Source: Spirilliplanes yamanashiensis (GTDB taxonomy: Bacteria > Actinomycetota > Actinomycetes > Mycobacteriales > Micromonosporaceae). Taken from it: a stretch of DNA of 64,000 nucleotides. The notes below the pieces were generated by a model. That model made no database searches. It was not told the DNA's origin and saw nothing but the letters and a program-made list of their open reading frames with translations. Location of the stretch: the NCBI RefSeq assembly GCF_016863475.1, contig NZ_BOOY01000007.1:1-64000 (forward strand), in the 5' to 3' direction. The number at the start of each line of letters is the position of its first letter. Position 1 is the stretch's first letter. Positions 33,261-41,048 of this stretch are shown piece after piece. The translations under genes and the position numbers were made by a program.

Positions 33261-34523
33261 TCAGGCCACCTGCCACAGGCCGGGCACGCTGACCGGGTCC
33301 CAGCCGGGCAGGGAGACGTGCGGCGACGTGCACCGGTACGTCTTGCCGGTGAACGTCACCCGGTCGCCCGCGGCGTAGGTGGTGAACGGCGTCCACGGGT
33401 CGGCGGCGGCCGGCGGGGGCGGGGGCGGCGGCGCGGGGGGCGCCGTGGTGGGCGGGGCGGTGGTCGGCCGCGCGGGCGGCTCGGTGGTCGGCTCGGTGGT
33501 CGGCGGGGCCGGGGGCTCCGTGGTCGGCTCCGTCGTCGGCTCCGTGGTCGGCTCCGTGGTCGGCTCCGTGGTCGGCTCCGTTGTCGGCGGGGCCGGCGGT
33601 TCCGTCGGGGGCTCCGTCGTGGGCGGGGGTGCGGCGGCGCAGGCGCCGTCGTCGCGCCACGCGCGGCCGTCGTCGTCGGGGCGGTCGCCCGTGGTGTCGC
33701 GGCGCGCCGTGTACCGGTGCCCGCCGAAGGTCACGGTCGTTCCGCGCTCGTAGCCGACGGACTCGTCCCAGCCGCCGGTCCCCGCGCAGTCGACATCACT
33801 GCGCAGCACCGCGATGCGGTCGACCAGCATGACGGGCCGCCCGTCGCCGGACACCCGCAGCGCGAGGGTCATGCCGCGGCCGGTGAGCCGGTCCCAGTCG
33901 TCGGCGTCGACCTGGTCCTCGCGGACGGTGCGCCGGTCGACGCCGTCGACGGAGAAGCGCAGTTGCTCGGGGGAGACGCTGCGGTCGTGCTCGACGGCGT
34001 AGGTGTGGAAGCCGCCGTCGGCGGGCTCGCCGCCGTCGAGCAGGTCGTCGCAGGGGTCGCGCCGGTCGGTCTCGCAGCGCAGCGCGGAGGTGACGCGGCC
34101 GTCGTCGGCGCGCAGCACGTCCCAGCGGGTGTCGCGCTCGCGCCGGTCGTCGTCGAGGAGCCGGAACCGGGCCTGGTAGCGCTCGTCCTCGGGCAGCGCC
34201 AGCACCGCCTCGACGCGCAGCCGGCCGCCGGGGGCCGCGGAGAACTCGCGCAGCCCGGTCAGCTCGCCGCGCACCTCCAGGCGGCCGCGGCCGTCCTTTG
34301 CGGCGGCGCGCCGGTCGCCGTCGCTGCGGTCGCGCCAGCGGGCCGGATCGGGGTCGGCGCCGGCCGGCCCGTCGAAGTCGTCGCTCCACGCGACGCTCCA
34401 CGCGGGGGCCGCCGGGGAGGAGGCGTCCGCGGTGCTGCGGGTGACCAGCCAGGTCACGGGGACGGCCACGAGGCCCGCTGCCGCGACGGCCAGGTAGACC
34501 CTGTGCCCCGTACCCATGAACAT
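33261..34523 (-). CDS. membrane-anchored lectin-like protein with two chitin-binding-type modules
   Basis: A protein of 420 residues. One N-terminal membrane helix (about 9-27) is followed by a GH16-like beta-sandwich (about 43-250: WSDDFDGPAGADPDPARW, GGFHTYAVEHD). The catalytic ExDxE motif of GH16 is absent (that place reads RWDVLRADDG), so binding rather than hydrolysis is expected. Next is a CBM5/12-type module (WDESVGYERGTTVTFGGHRYTARRDT, about 255-298), a Pro/Thr linker of TTEP repeats (about 305-370), and a second CBM5/12 module ending WDPVSVPGLWQV. Such modules bind chitin or cellulose. The start MFMGTG lacks a ribosome binding site. It is divergent from the cysteine dioxygenase gene. 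Confidence 0.82.
   Translation of the reverse strand: MFMGTGHRVYLAVAAAGLVAVPVTWLVTRSTADASSPAAPAWSVAWSDDFDGPAGADPDPARWRDRSDGDRRAAAKDGRGRLEVRGELTGLREFSAAPGGRLRVEAVLALPEDERYQARFRLLDDDRRERDTRWDVLRADDGRVTSALRCETDRRDPCDDLLDGGEPADGGFHTYAVEHDRSVSPEQLRFSVDGVDRRTVREDQVDADDWDRLTGRGMTLALRVSGDGRPVMLVDRIAVLRSDVDCAGTGGWDESVGYERGTTVTFGGHRYTARRDTTGDRPDDDGRAWRDDGACAAAPPPTTEPPTEPPAPPTTEPTTEPTTEPTTEPTTEPTTEPPAPPTTEPTTEPPARPTTAPPTTAPPAPPPPPPPAAADPWTPFTTYAAGDRVTFTGKTYRCTSPHVSLPGWDPVSVPGLWQVA
33514..33587 (-). repeat. 12-bp tandem repeat in the TTEP linker
   Basis: About six copies of a 12-bp unit (GGCTCCGTGGTC on the plus strand, with one-base variants) encode TTEP repeats in the linker of the lectin-like protein. 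The near-identity at DNA level suggests recent slippage expansion, so the copy number may vary between strains. Confidence 0.7.
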
Positions 34524-34528
34524 GGCTA

Positions 34529-34557
34529 ACTGTCTTAACAGTGCGTCACAGGCCTGT
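34529..34557. promoter_or_regulatory. two palindromes upstream of the lectin-like protein gene
   Basis: ACTGT-CTTA-ACAGT (34529-34542) and ACAGGCCTGT (34548-34557) lie just before the minus-strand gene start at 34523, in the AT-richer control region shared with the cysteine dioxygenase gene. These are operator candidates; the exact promoter elements are not clear. Confidence 0.4.
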
Positions 34558-34656
34558 CAATCATCGTAAATGCAGTAGTGCCGTTGCACGGAAAAGCATA
34601 GTCGACATGTAGGCTTTGTAGGGAACGCCGTCCCGTCGTCCCTGGCAGGAGCCCAG

Positions 34657-35115
34657 ATGACCGATTTCCACGCCCTCGCCCGACGCTGGGCCGCCGACCC
34701 GGACGCCTGGCCGGTCGCCCCGCGCTTCAACGCCGCCGAGCGGTGGTACCACCGCCTCGCCGCCACCGACGACCACGAGGTCTGGTTGCTCACGTGGCTG
34801 CCCGGCCAGGGCACCGACGTCCACGACCACGGCGGCTCCGCCGGCGCCCTGCACGTCGTCTCCGGCGCCCTTGTCGAGGACACCGTCACCCTCCCGGCCG
34901 CGGGCCGCGCCCCGCGCGTCGCCGTCCGCGAGCTGACGGCCGGCCTCGGCCACGCCTTCGGCCCCCGCCACATCCACCGCGTCACCAACCGGTCCACGAC
35001 CCCGGCGGTCAGCATCCACGTGTACGGCCCGGCGCTGCGCTCCATGACCCGCTACCTGCTCGGCCCCGCCGGCCTGGCGGTCACCTCGGTGGAACGGGCG
35101 GGCGTCCAGTGGTGA
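34657..35115 (+). CDS. cysteine dioxygenase
   Basis: A cupin of 152 residues that oxidises cysteine to cysteine sulfinate with oxygen and non-heme iron. The three-His site is present: His56 and His58 in DVHDHGG and His107 in GPRHIHRVTN. The position of the Cys crosslinked to Tyr in the animal enzyme is a small residue here (GGSAGALHVVSG), as in many bacterial members. The ATG at 34657 follows AGGAG by six bases. The next gene, a rhodanese, overlaps by four bases, so the pair likely works together in cysteine sulfur disposal. Confidence 0.93.
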   Translation: MTDFHALARRWAADPDAWPVAPRFNAAERWYHRLAATDDHEVWLLTWLPGQGTDVHDHGGSAGALHVVSGALVEDTVTLPAAGRAPRVAVRELTAGLGHAFGPRHIHRVTNRSTTPAVSIHVYGPALRSMTRYLLGPAGLAVTSVERAGVQW

Positions 35116-35549
35116 CCCACGCCGTCGCCCCACCGCCCGTCGCGCCCCCCGGCTCCCGCGGCATCGACGAGATCCTCACCGCCGCCCGCGCCCGCCTGAC
35201 CCGGCTGGGCCCCGCCGAGGCCCACTGCGCCCAGCGCGCCGGCGCCGTCCTCGTCGACATCCGCCCGGTCGCCCAGCGTGCCGCCCACGGCGAGATCCCC
35301 GGCGCCCTCGTCGTCGAACGCAACGTCCTGGAATGGCGCTTCGACCCCCGCAGCCCCGCCCGCCTCGGCGTGGCGGGCAGCTACGACCTCCCGCTCGTCG
35401 TGCTGTGCCAGGAGGGCTACACGTCGTCGCTCGCGGCGGCCGTCCTCCAGGACCTCGGCCTGCACCGCGCCACGGACCTCGACGGCGGCTTCGCGGGCTG
35501 GCGTGCGGCGGGCCTGCCGATCCTGGCGCCGCCGCTGCTCACCCCCTGA
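35112..35549 (+). CDS. rhodanese-like sulfurtransferase
   Basis: A protein of 145 residues with one rhodanese domain: AVLVDIRPVAQRAAHGEIPGA (about 45-65), then the active-site loop LVVLCQEGYTSSLAAA with the sulfur-carrying Cys99, and the closing DLDGGFAGWRAAGLPI. All residues of an active single-domain rhodanese are present. The GTG start overlaps the cysteine dioxygenase stop (GTGA), a sign of coupled translation. The pairing is common in actinobacteria and suggests handling of sulfane sulfur or sulfite derived from cysteine. Confidence 0.93.
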   Translation: MTHAVAPPPVAPPGSRGIDEILTAARARLTRLGPAEAHCAQRAGAVLVDIRPVAQRAAHGEIPGALVVERNVLEWRFDPRSPARLGVAGSYDLPLVVLCQEGYTSSLAAAVLQDLGLHRATDLDGGFAGWRAAGLPILAPPLLTP

Positions 35550-35884
35550 CCACGTCGGCCGCCGCCGGGGTCTCGCGCCGGCGCACGTCTGGCGCCGCCC
35601 GCCGGGATGGCCGGCGCGTGTCCACTCGGCCACCGAAGCCTGCCGCCGGCGCGCGGGTGTGACGGCCGGGGCCGATGCCATCGTTGGGCGCACGCGACCT
35701 CGGCCGCCGGGTATGTCGCTCGCGCCCGTCCGGTGCCGGTCGCTCGCCGGGGCCCGTGCCACGCGTGCCGCTGGTGCCCGCCGCCGCGCGAATGCCCTCG
35801 GGCGCTGAGCCTCGCCGCGCACGCACGACGTCGGCCGTCGGGGGCCGCTCGCCACCGCCGGCTCCCGGGCGAGCCCGCCGCGGC
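35550..35884. other. gap of 335 bases without a recognisable gene
   Basis: GC-rich sequence between the converging rhodanese and TetR genes. Short open frames exist in several frames, but none shows homology, a ribosome binding site or a consistent codon bias. I see no strong hairpin, promoter or repeat. Confidence 0.5.
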
Positions 35885-36472
35885 TCAGGGCCGGAGTGCG
35901 GCCAGTGCCAGGTCCGTCACGCCGTCGGCGTAGCCCTCGGTGAGCGGCCCGGTGCGCAGCAGCCACCGGTGGTACAGCGGCCCGAACAGCAGCTCCACCG
36001 CCTGCGCCGGGTCCACGTCCGCCCGGATCTGCCCCGCGTCCTGCCCCGCCCGCAGGCGCACCACCACCGTGTCGAGGTGCGGGCGCAGCAGCCGGTCGCG
36101 CACCTGCTCGGCCAGGGCGTCGTCGGACAGCGTCTCGATCGTCAGCGCCCGGGTGGTCGCCGACAGGGCCGGGTCGGCCAGCTCGGCGACCGTGGCCCGC
36201 ACGACCGCCCGCAGGTCCGCCTCCACGTCGCCGGTGTCGGGCAGCTCCGGGGCGTCCGCGGCGCCCTCGGCGAGCGCGTCGAGGATCACCGCCCCCTTGC
36301 CCGCCCACCAGCGGTAGATCGTCTGCTTGCCGACGCCGGCCCGCGCGGCGATCGCCTCGACGGTCAGGTCGGCGTAGCCGGTCTCGCCGAGCAGCTCGAG
36401 CGCGGCGGCCAGGATCGCGCGCCGGGACCGCTCGTTGCGGCGGGCCGGATCGGGGGCACTGCGGGCGGGCAT
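35885..36472 (-). CDS. TetR-family transcriptional repressor
   Basis: A protein of 195 residues. The N-terminal helix-turn-helix (about 20-65) reads RRAILAAALELLGETGYADLTVEAIAARAGVGKQTIYRWWAGKGAVI, a standard TetR pattern. The rest is the helical ligand-binding domain with the TetR_C-like end DPAQAVELLFGPLYHRWLL. It is divergent from a glycosyltransferase gene, and the 117-base region between holds two copies of the same inverted repeat, so it very probably represses both itself and the glycosyltransferase. The ligand is likely the compound modified by that transferase (inference). Confidence 0.93.
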   Translation of the reverse strand: MPARSAPDPARRNERSRRAILAAALELLGETGYADLTVEAIAARAGVGKQTIYRWWAGKGAVILDALAEGAADAPELPDTGDVEADLRAVVRATVAELADPALSATTRALTIETLSDDALAEQVRDRLLRPHLDTVVVRLRAGQDAGQIRADVDPAQAVELLFGPLYHRWLLRTGPLTEGYADGVTDLALAALRP

Positions 36473-36492
36473 GCCGCCGATCGTAACTCCAC

Positions 36493-36567
36493 GAGACGCG
36501 ACGTTCCGTCTTGACGGGCCGCGTCCCGAGCGGGCATGCTTCTGCGAGACGAGACGTGGCGTCTCGC
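36493..36567. promoter_or_regulatory. two matching TetR-type operators
   Basis: GAGACG-N8-CGTCTT at 36493-36512 and GAGACG-N8-CGTCTC at 36546-36565, the second extended to 8-bp arms GCGAGACG/CGTCTCGC (36544-36567). The sites start 53 bp apart, about five helical turns, one near each divergent start codon (36472 and 36590). This is the expected layout for autoregulation and control of the glycosyltransferase gene. Confidence 0.8.
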
Positions 36568-36589
36568 AACGGCTCGGAAGGCGGCTCCC

Positions 36590-37753
36590 ATGTCCCACAT
36601 CGCGATGGTCAGCATCCCGTTCCACGGGCACGTCAACCCGAGCCTGGAGGTCGTCCGCGAGCTGGCCGCCCGCGGCCACCGCGTGACGTACGCGAACGCG
36701 CCCTCGTTCGCCGACGTCGTCGAGGCCACGGGCGCGCAGCTGAGGCCGTACCGGTCGACGCTGCCCACGACCTGGACCGACGATCCCGTCGACGCACTCA
36801 CCGCGTTCCTCGACGACGCGATCGCGATGCTGCCGCAGCTCATCGCCGCCTACGACGACGACCGGCCCGACCTGTTCCTCTACGACATCGCCGGCGCCCC
36901 GGCCCGGCTGCTCGGCGAGCGGTGGGGCGTCCCGGCGGTGCAGCTGTCGCCGACGTCGGTGGCGTGGGACGGCTACGAGCAGGACACCGCCGCGGCCACC
37001 GAGGCGCTGCGGGCCGACGAGCGCGGGGCGGCGTACTTCCGGCGCTTCACCGAGTGGCTCACCGAGCAGAAGTCGTCGGTGACCGACAGCGTCGCGTTCA
37101 TGGGCCGGCCGGCCCGCTGCCTGGCCCTCATCCCGCGCGCGATGCAGCCGCAGGCCGATCGCGTCGACCCGGCCGTCTACAGCTTCGTCGGCCCGGCCCT
37201 CGGCGCGCGGGCCACGGCGGGCTGGCGCCGCCCGGCCGGGGCGCGGCGGGTCCTGCTGGTCTCGCTCGGCTCGGCGTTCACCGACCACCCGGAGTTCTAC
37301 CGGCGCTGCGTCGCGGCGTTCGGCGAGCTGCCCGGCTGGCACACCGTCCTGCAGCACGGCCGGCACGTGCCGCGCGCCGCGCTCGGCGAGCTGCCACCGT
37401 CGGTGGAGGCGCACCCGTGGGTGGCGCAGCCGGCGGTGCTCGACCAGGCCGACGCGTTCCTCACCCACGCCGGCATGGGCGGCAGCGCCGAGGGCCTGTG
37501 GGCCGGCACCCCGATGCTGGTGGCCCCGCAGGCGGCCGACCAGTTCGCCAACGCCGACCGCCTCGTCGAACTCGGCGTCGCCCGCCGCGTCGACACGGCC
37601 ACGTCCACCGCGGACGACCTGCGCGCCGCCCTCCTCGCCCTCGTCGACGACCCGGCGGTGACGGCCCGCGCGGCGGCGCTGCGCTCGGAGGTCCGAGCGG
37701 CGGCGGGCGCGGCGACGGCCGCGGACCTGATCGAGGCGGAGCTGCCCGGCTGA
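36590..37753 (+). CDS. macrolide-type (GT1) glycosyltransferase
   Basis: A protein of 387 residues of the UDP-glycosyltransferase GT-B fold. The N-terminal domain begins HIAMVSIPFHGHVNPSLEVV, with the catalytic-type His in FHGHVNP; the C-terminal domain carries the sugar-nucleotide signature HPWVAQPAVLDQADAFLTHAG, then GLWAGTPMLVAPQAADQFANA. These enzymes glycosylate and so inactivate macrolides or other small lipophilic compounds. GGAAGG precedes the ATG by eight bases. Control by the divergent TetR protein suggests induction by a xenobiotic and a self-protection or detoxification role, rather than a biosynthetic one, since no antibiotic cluster is adjacent. Confidence 0.9.
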   Translation: MSHIAMVSIPFHGHVNPSLEVVRELAARGHRVTYANAPSFADVVEATGAQLRPYRSTLPTTWTDDPVDALTAFLDDAIAMLPQLIAAYDDDRPDLFLYDIAGAPARLLGERWGVPAVQLSPTSVAWDGYEQDTAAATEALRADERGAAYFRRFTEWLTEQKSSVTDSVAFMGRPARCLALIPRAMQPQADRVDPAVYSFVGPALGARATAGWRRPAGARRVLLVSLGSAFTDHPEFYRRCVAAFGELPGWHTVLQHGRHVPRAALGELPPSVEAHPWVAQPAVLDQADAFLTHAGMGGSAEGLWAGTPMLVAPQAADQFANADRLVELGVARRVDTATSTADDLRAALLALVDDPAVTARAAALRSEVRAAAGAATAADLIEAELPG

Positions 37754-37804
37754 CCGCACCGGCCCGGGCTTCCGCCGGTCACCGCGCGGGGTGACCGGCG
37801 TGGC

Positions 37805-40192
37805 TCACCGGGGCACGTCGTTCACGCAGCGCAGGACCGGGCGGCTGGTCAGCGCCGCCGGCTCCAGGTGGGCGCCGCCGCGCACCATGAACGTCGCCGA
37901 CTCGCCGGGCAGCAGGGTCACCAGTGCCTCGTCGGCGGTGGCGAGCGGGTCGAGCCGGTCGGGGAAGAGGGTGAGGTCGCGCAGCAGTGTGCGCGCCCGC
38001 ACGGTCACCGCCATCTCCTCGTCGCCGGCCGGGGTCACGGTGGCGTCCCAGGCGGCCGGGGGCAGGGCGGCGTCGCGGTCCGGCACGAAGAACCAGAACG
38101 CGCGGGCGCAGCCCGGGGCGTCGGCGACCAGCAGTTCGGCGCGCGGGTCGTCGGGGGCGCCCAGCTCCGGGTGCAGCGCCCACGTCGCCGCCTCGCCGGC
38201 GGGCACGGTGACCTGGCGGGCGGCGGTGGCCAGCACCTCGCCCGCGAAGGTGACCCGGCGCACGGTGATGGTGGCGGCGGCCGCGGCGGGGCCGTCGTTG
38301 ACCAGCACCACCGCTGGGCCGCCCTCGCGCGGCTGGATCGTCAGGAGGTGATCGGCGTAGGAGCGGCGCAGCGCGTACCAGAGCGGTTTGCGGCGGCCGT
38401 CGCCGTCCACGGCGGACCAGGAGGTGACCGGCCAGCAGTCGTTGAGCTGCCACATGATCGTGCCCGCGCACAGCGGGCGCAGCGACCGGAAGTGTTCCAC
38501 GCCGAGCGAGACCGCGCGGGCCTGGTTCACCTGGGTGAGGTAGTGCCAGTCGGCCAGGTCGCGCGGCTCGGGCAGGTGCGCGTCGAGGCCGCGTTGCAGT
38601 TTGCGGTTGCCGTCGGCGGCCTTCTGGTGGCGGAAGGCGTCGGCGCGGCGCAGCGTCGCCCACGTCGCCGGGGCCTGGTAGCCGAACTCGGCCACGAAGC
38701 GGGGCCGCCAGTCGCGGTACGCGGTGTAGTCGAGCTGGTTCCACACGTCCCACACGTGGGTGGTGCCGTGCGCCGGGTCGTTGGGGTGCCGGAACAGCGA
38801 CCCCGACCAGGGGCTGCCCGGCCAGTACGGGCGGGTCGGGTCCAGCTCGGACACGATCGCGGGCAGGGTCTCCAGGTACCAGCCCAGCCCCCAGGTGCGC
38901 CCGGCCAGCGACTCCTTCCAACCCCAGTCGTGGTAGCCCCAGATGTTCTCGTTGTTGCCGATCCACAGCACCAGGCTCGGGTGCGGCGTCAGCCGGGCGA
39001 CGTGTTCGCGGGCCTCGGCGGCGACCTCCGCGCCCAGCGGTTCCTCCTCCGGGTACGCGGCGCAGGCGAACAGGAAGTCCTGGGTGACGAGCAGGCCGAG
39101 GCGGTCGCACTGGGCGTAGAAGTCCTCGGACTCGTACCGGCCGCCGCCCCACACCCGCAGCAGGTTCACGTTGGCCGCGGCGGCCTGGGCGAGGCGGGCC
39201 GCGTACCGGGCGGGCGTCACCCGGTGCGGGAAGCAGTCGTCCGGGATCCAGTTGGCGCCCCGCACGAAGACCGGCACGTCGTTGACGAGCAGCCGGAACG
39301 CGGTGCCGTCGGCGTCGGCGCCGGTGTCGACGCGCACGCTGCGGAAGCCGACCTCGCGCGACCAGGCGTCCAGCTCGCGGCCGTCGGCGGCGGTCAGGCG
39401 CACGTCCAGCGGGTAGAGCGCCGGCGCGCCGTACCCGCGCGGCCACCACCGCTCGACCTGCGGCACGTCGACGACGAGGCGGGCGGCCGACGCGCCGTCC
39501 GGCACCGGCGCGGACGCGCGTACCCCGGCGATCTCGGCGGTGACGACGAGCGGCGAGTCGTTGTCGCGTTCGACGTCGACCAGCACCTCGACCCGGCCGG
39601 CCGAGCCGTCCACGGTGATCAGCGGACGCACCGACGCCAGCCGCGCCGTCGACCACACCTCCAGGCCGATCGGCCGCCAGATGCCGGCGGTCACCAGGGT
39701 GGGGCCCCAGTCCCAGCCGAAGTTGCACGCCATCTTGCGGATGTACTGGAACGGCTCCGGGTAGGCGTTCGGCCGTTCGCCGACGGCGTCGCGCACCGCC
39801 TCGGCGTACTCGTAGGCGGAGCCGAAGTCGACCCGCAGGGTGTTCGCGCCCGGGCGGGCGGCGGCGCGCAGGTCGAACCGGTACGAGCGGTGCATGTTCG
39901 CGGTGCGCCCCAGCTCGACGCCGTTGACGCTGACCGTGGCGACGGTGTCGAGGCCGTCGCACACCAGGTCGAGGCGGCCGGGCTCCGGGTCCAGGTCGAA
40001 GGTCGTCGTGTACGACCACGCGGACCGCCCGATCCAGCCGAGCCGGGTCTCGTTGTCGCCGATGTACGGGTCGTCGATGACGCCGTCGGCGAGCAGGTCG
40101 GTGTGGACGCAGCCCGGCACCTCGGCCGGCAGGTCGGTCACCGACGGGCCGCTCAGCGTCCAGCCGGTGTGCAGGTCCCGCCGGGTCGTCAC
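37805..40192 (-). CDS. cytoplasmic GH2 beta-mannosidase
   Basis: A protein of 795 residues without a signal peptide, close to the usual size of beta-mannosidases. The N-terminal sugar-binding domain (TGWTLSGPSVTDLPAEVPGCVHTDLL) and the motif IRKMACNFGWDWGP are typical of beta-mannosidase rather than beta-galactosidase. The catalytic barrel has the acid/base Glu415 in WIGNNENIWG and the nucleophile Glu502 in FVAEFGYQAP. It hydrolyses beta-mannosyl residues of imported oligosaccharides such as mannobiose or N-glycan cores. The GTG at 40192 overlaps the stop of the YqeY-like gene (GTGA), so the two are translated together. Confidence 0.93.
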   Translation of the reverse strand: MTTRRDLHTGWTLSGPSVTDLPAEVPGCVHTDLLADGVIDDPYIGDNETRLGWIGRSAWSYTTTFDLDPEPGRLDLVCDGLDTVATVSVNGVELGRTANMHRSYRFDLRAAARPGANTLRVDFGSAYEYAEAVRDAVGERPNAYPEPFQYIRKMACNFGWDWGPTLVTAGIWRPIGLEVWSTARLASVRPLITVDGSAGRVEVLVDVERDNDSPLVVTAEIAGVRASAPVPDGASAARLVVDVPQVERWWPRGYGAPALYPLDVRLTAADGRELDAWSREVGFRSVRVDTGADADGTAFRLLVNDVPVFVRGANWIPDDCFPHRVTPARYAARLAQAAAANVNLLRVWGGGRYESEDFYAQCDRLGLLVTQDFLFACAAYPEEEPLGAEVAAEAREHVARLTPHPSLVLWIGNNENIWGYHDWGWKESLAGRTWGLGWYLETLPAIVSELDPTRPYWPGSPWSGSLFRHPNDPAHGTTHVWDVWNQLDYTAYRDWRPRFVAEFGYQAPATWATLRRADAFRHQKAADGNRKLQRGLDAHLPEPRDLADWHYLTQVNQARAVSLGVEHFRSLRPLCAGTIMWQLNDCWPVTSWSAVDGDGRRKPLWYALRRSYADHLLTIQPREGGPAVVLVNDGPAAAAATITVRRVTFAGEVLATAARQVTVPAGEAATWALHPELGAPDDPRAELLVADAPGCARAFWFFVPDRDAALPPAAWDATVTPAGDEEMAVTVRARTLLRDLTLFPDRLDPLATADEALVTLLPGESATFMVRGGAHLEPAALTSRPVLRCVNDVPR

Positions 40193-40551
40193 GACGCCGC
40201 GGCGTCCAGGTGCGCCGCCAGCACCGCCGCCTCGGCCCGCAGCTGGGCCGCCTGCTGCGCGCGGCCGAGCCGGTCGTAGGACTCGGCGGCGTCGTGCCGC
40301 TCGGCGACCTCGGCCGAGACGATCCCGCGCACGTCGTCGTCGGTGAGCTCCCGGCGGACGGCCTCGGCCCCGCCCGCCCCGAGCGCGGTGCCGGGCCCGA
40401 TCGCCAGCGAGCTGCCGGTGCGCTCCGGCGCCGGCACGGCCTCCGCGTTGGCGACGGCGGCCAGCGCCGAACGCAACGCGGCGACGGCGGCGCCGTCCCG
40501 GGCGCGCATGGCGGGAGTCAGCGCGGCCTGCAGCCGCTCGACGAGAGACAT
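40189..40551 (-). CDS. GatB/YqeY-domain protein
   Basis: A protein of 120 residues, shorter than the usual 150. It starts MSLVERLQAALTPAMRARDGAAVAALRSALAAVANAEAV, the typical YqeY opening, but the family's ELVV/EEV linker is reduced. The C-terminal part (LTDDDVRGIVSAEVAERHDAAESYDRLGR) keeps the helical tRNA-binding-like pattern. YqeY proteins are related to the tail of the GatB amidotransferase subunit, with no proven role. A TAGTGT -10 box lies six bases before the ATG (leaderless). Pairing with a beta-mannosidase by a four-base overlap has no obvious functional logic. Confidence 0.8.
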   Translation of the reverse strand: MSLVERLQAALTPAMRARDGAAVAALRSALAAVANAEAVPAPERTGSSLAIGPGTALGAGGAEAVRRELTDDDVRGIVSAEVAERHDAAESYDRLGRAQQAAQLRAEAAVLAAHLDAAAS

Positions 40552-40557
40552 GATCCG

Positions 40558-40563
40558 ACACTA
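40558..40563 (-). promoter_or_regulatory. -10 box of leaderless yqeY-beta-mannosidase transcript
   Basis: TAGTGT (minus strand) six bases before the ATG at 40551; no ribosome binding site. Confidence 0.45.
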
Positions 40564-41022
40564 GCGGCGCACCAGGTCGCCCGACGGACGAAAAGCCCGG
40601 CCCGGCGACCCGGGCCGCTTCGGGCGGCCCGGCCGGGTGACAGGGCGGGTGCCCGATCCGGCGGCGTGGGCCGAAACCAGCCGGGTGGCGCGAAGGGATG
40701 GCCCGCCGTGGCGGCGCGGGCCGAGACCGGCCGATGGCATGGGGGCGGGCGACCCCGGCGCGGACCGGGAGCAGCGGGTGACATGGGGGGGCGGGGGCCC
40801 CGGCGGCGCTGACCGGCAGCGGCGAGACGAGATGGGGGCGGCCGGCGGAGTGGCACCGGGCGAGGGTGGCCGGGGTGCGGACCCGGCGGCGCGGAGCGTG
40901 GTGGCCGGGGCGCAGGCCGACGGCGGCGGCGCTGGCCAGATACGGGAGAGGGTGACGGCCGGCGCCCGCCGCGCGCCGCACGACGGCGGCCGCCCCCGCC
41001 GGGCCGTCACCGCCGCACGACG
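40564..41022. other. long GC-rich intergenic region without a gene
   Basis: About 460 bases between the yqeY promoter and the tail of the AAA ATPase gene. No open frame shows homology or a start signal. It is full of GGC/GCC runs and contains a direct repeat: CGCACGACGGCGGCCGCCC occurs at about 40978 and again at about 41015. The second copy forms one arm of the hairpin at 41023. Possibly non-coding spacer or a small RNA region; nothing specific can be supported. Confidence 0.45.
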
Positions 41023-41047
41023 GCGGCCGCCCGCTGGGGGCGGCCGC
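41023..41047 (-). terminator. hairpin just after the AAA ATPase gene
   Basis: A perfect 10-bp stem (GCGGCCGCCC and complement) with a 5-nt loop, ending one base before the stop codon at 41049 on the minus strand. Confidence 0.6.
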
Positions 41048-41048
41048 G

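Noticed and set aside
33514-33587. Tandem repeats as a CRISPR array
   Set aside because: Units are 12 bp, contiguous, without spacers, and in frame within a coding linker.
35550-35884. Possible small genes in the gap between rhodanese and TetR genes
   Set aside because: Several short frames exist but none has a start signal, codon bias or recognisable motif.
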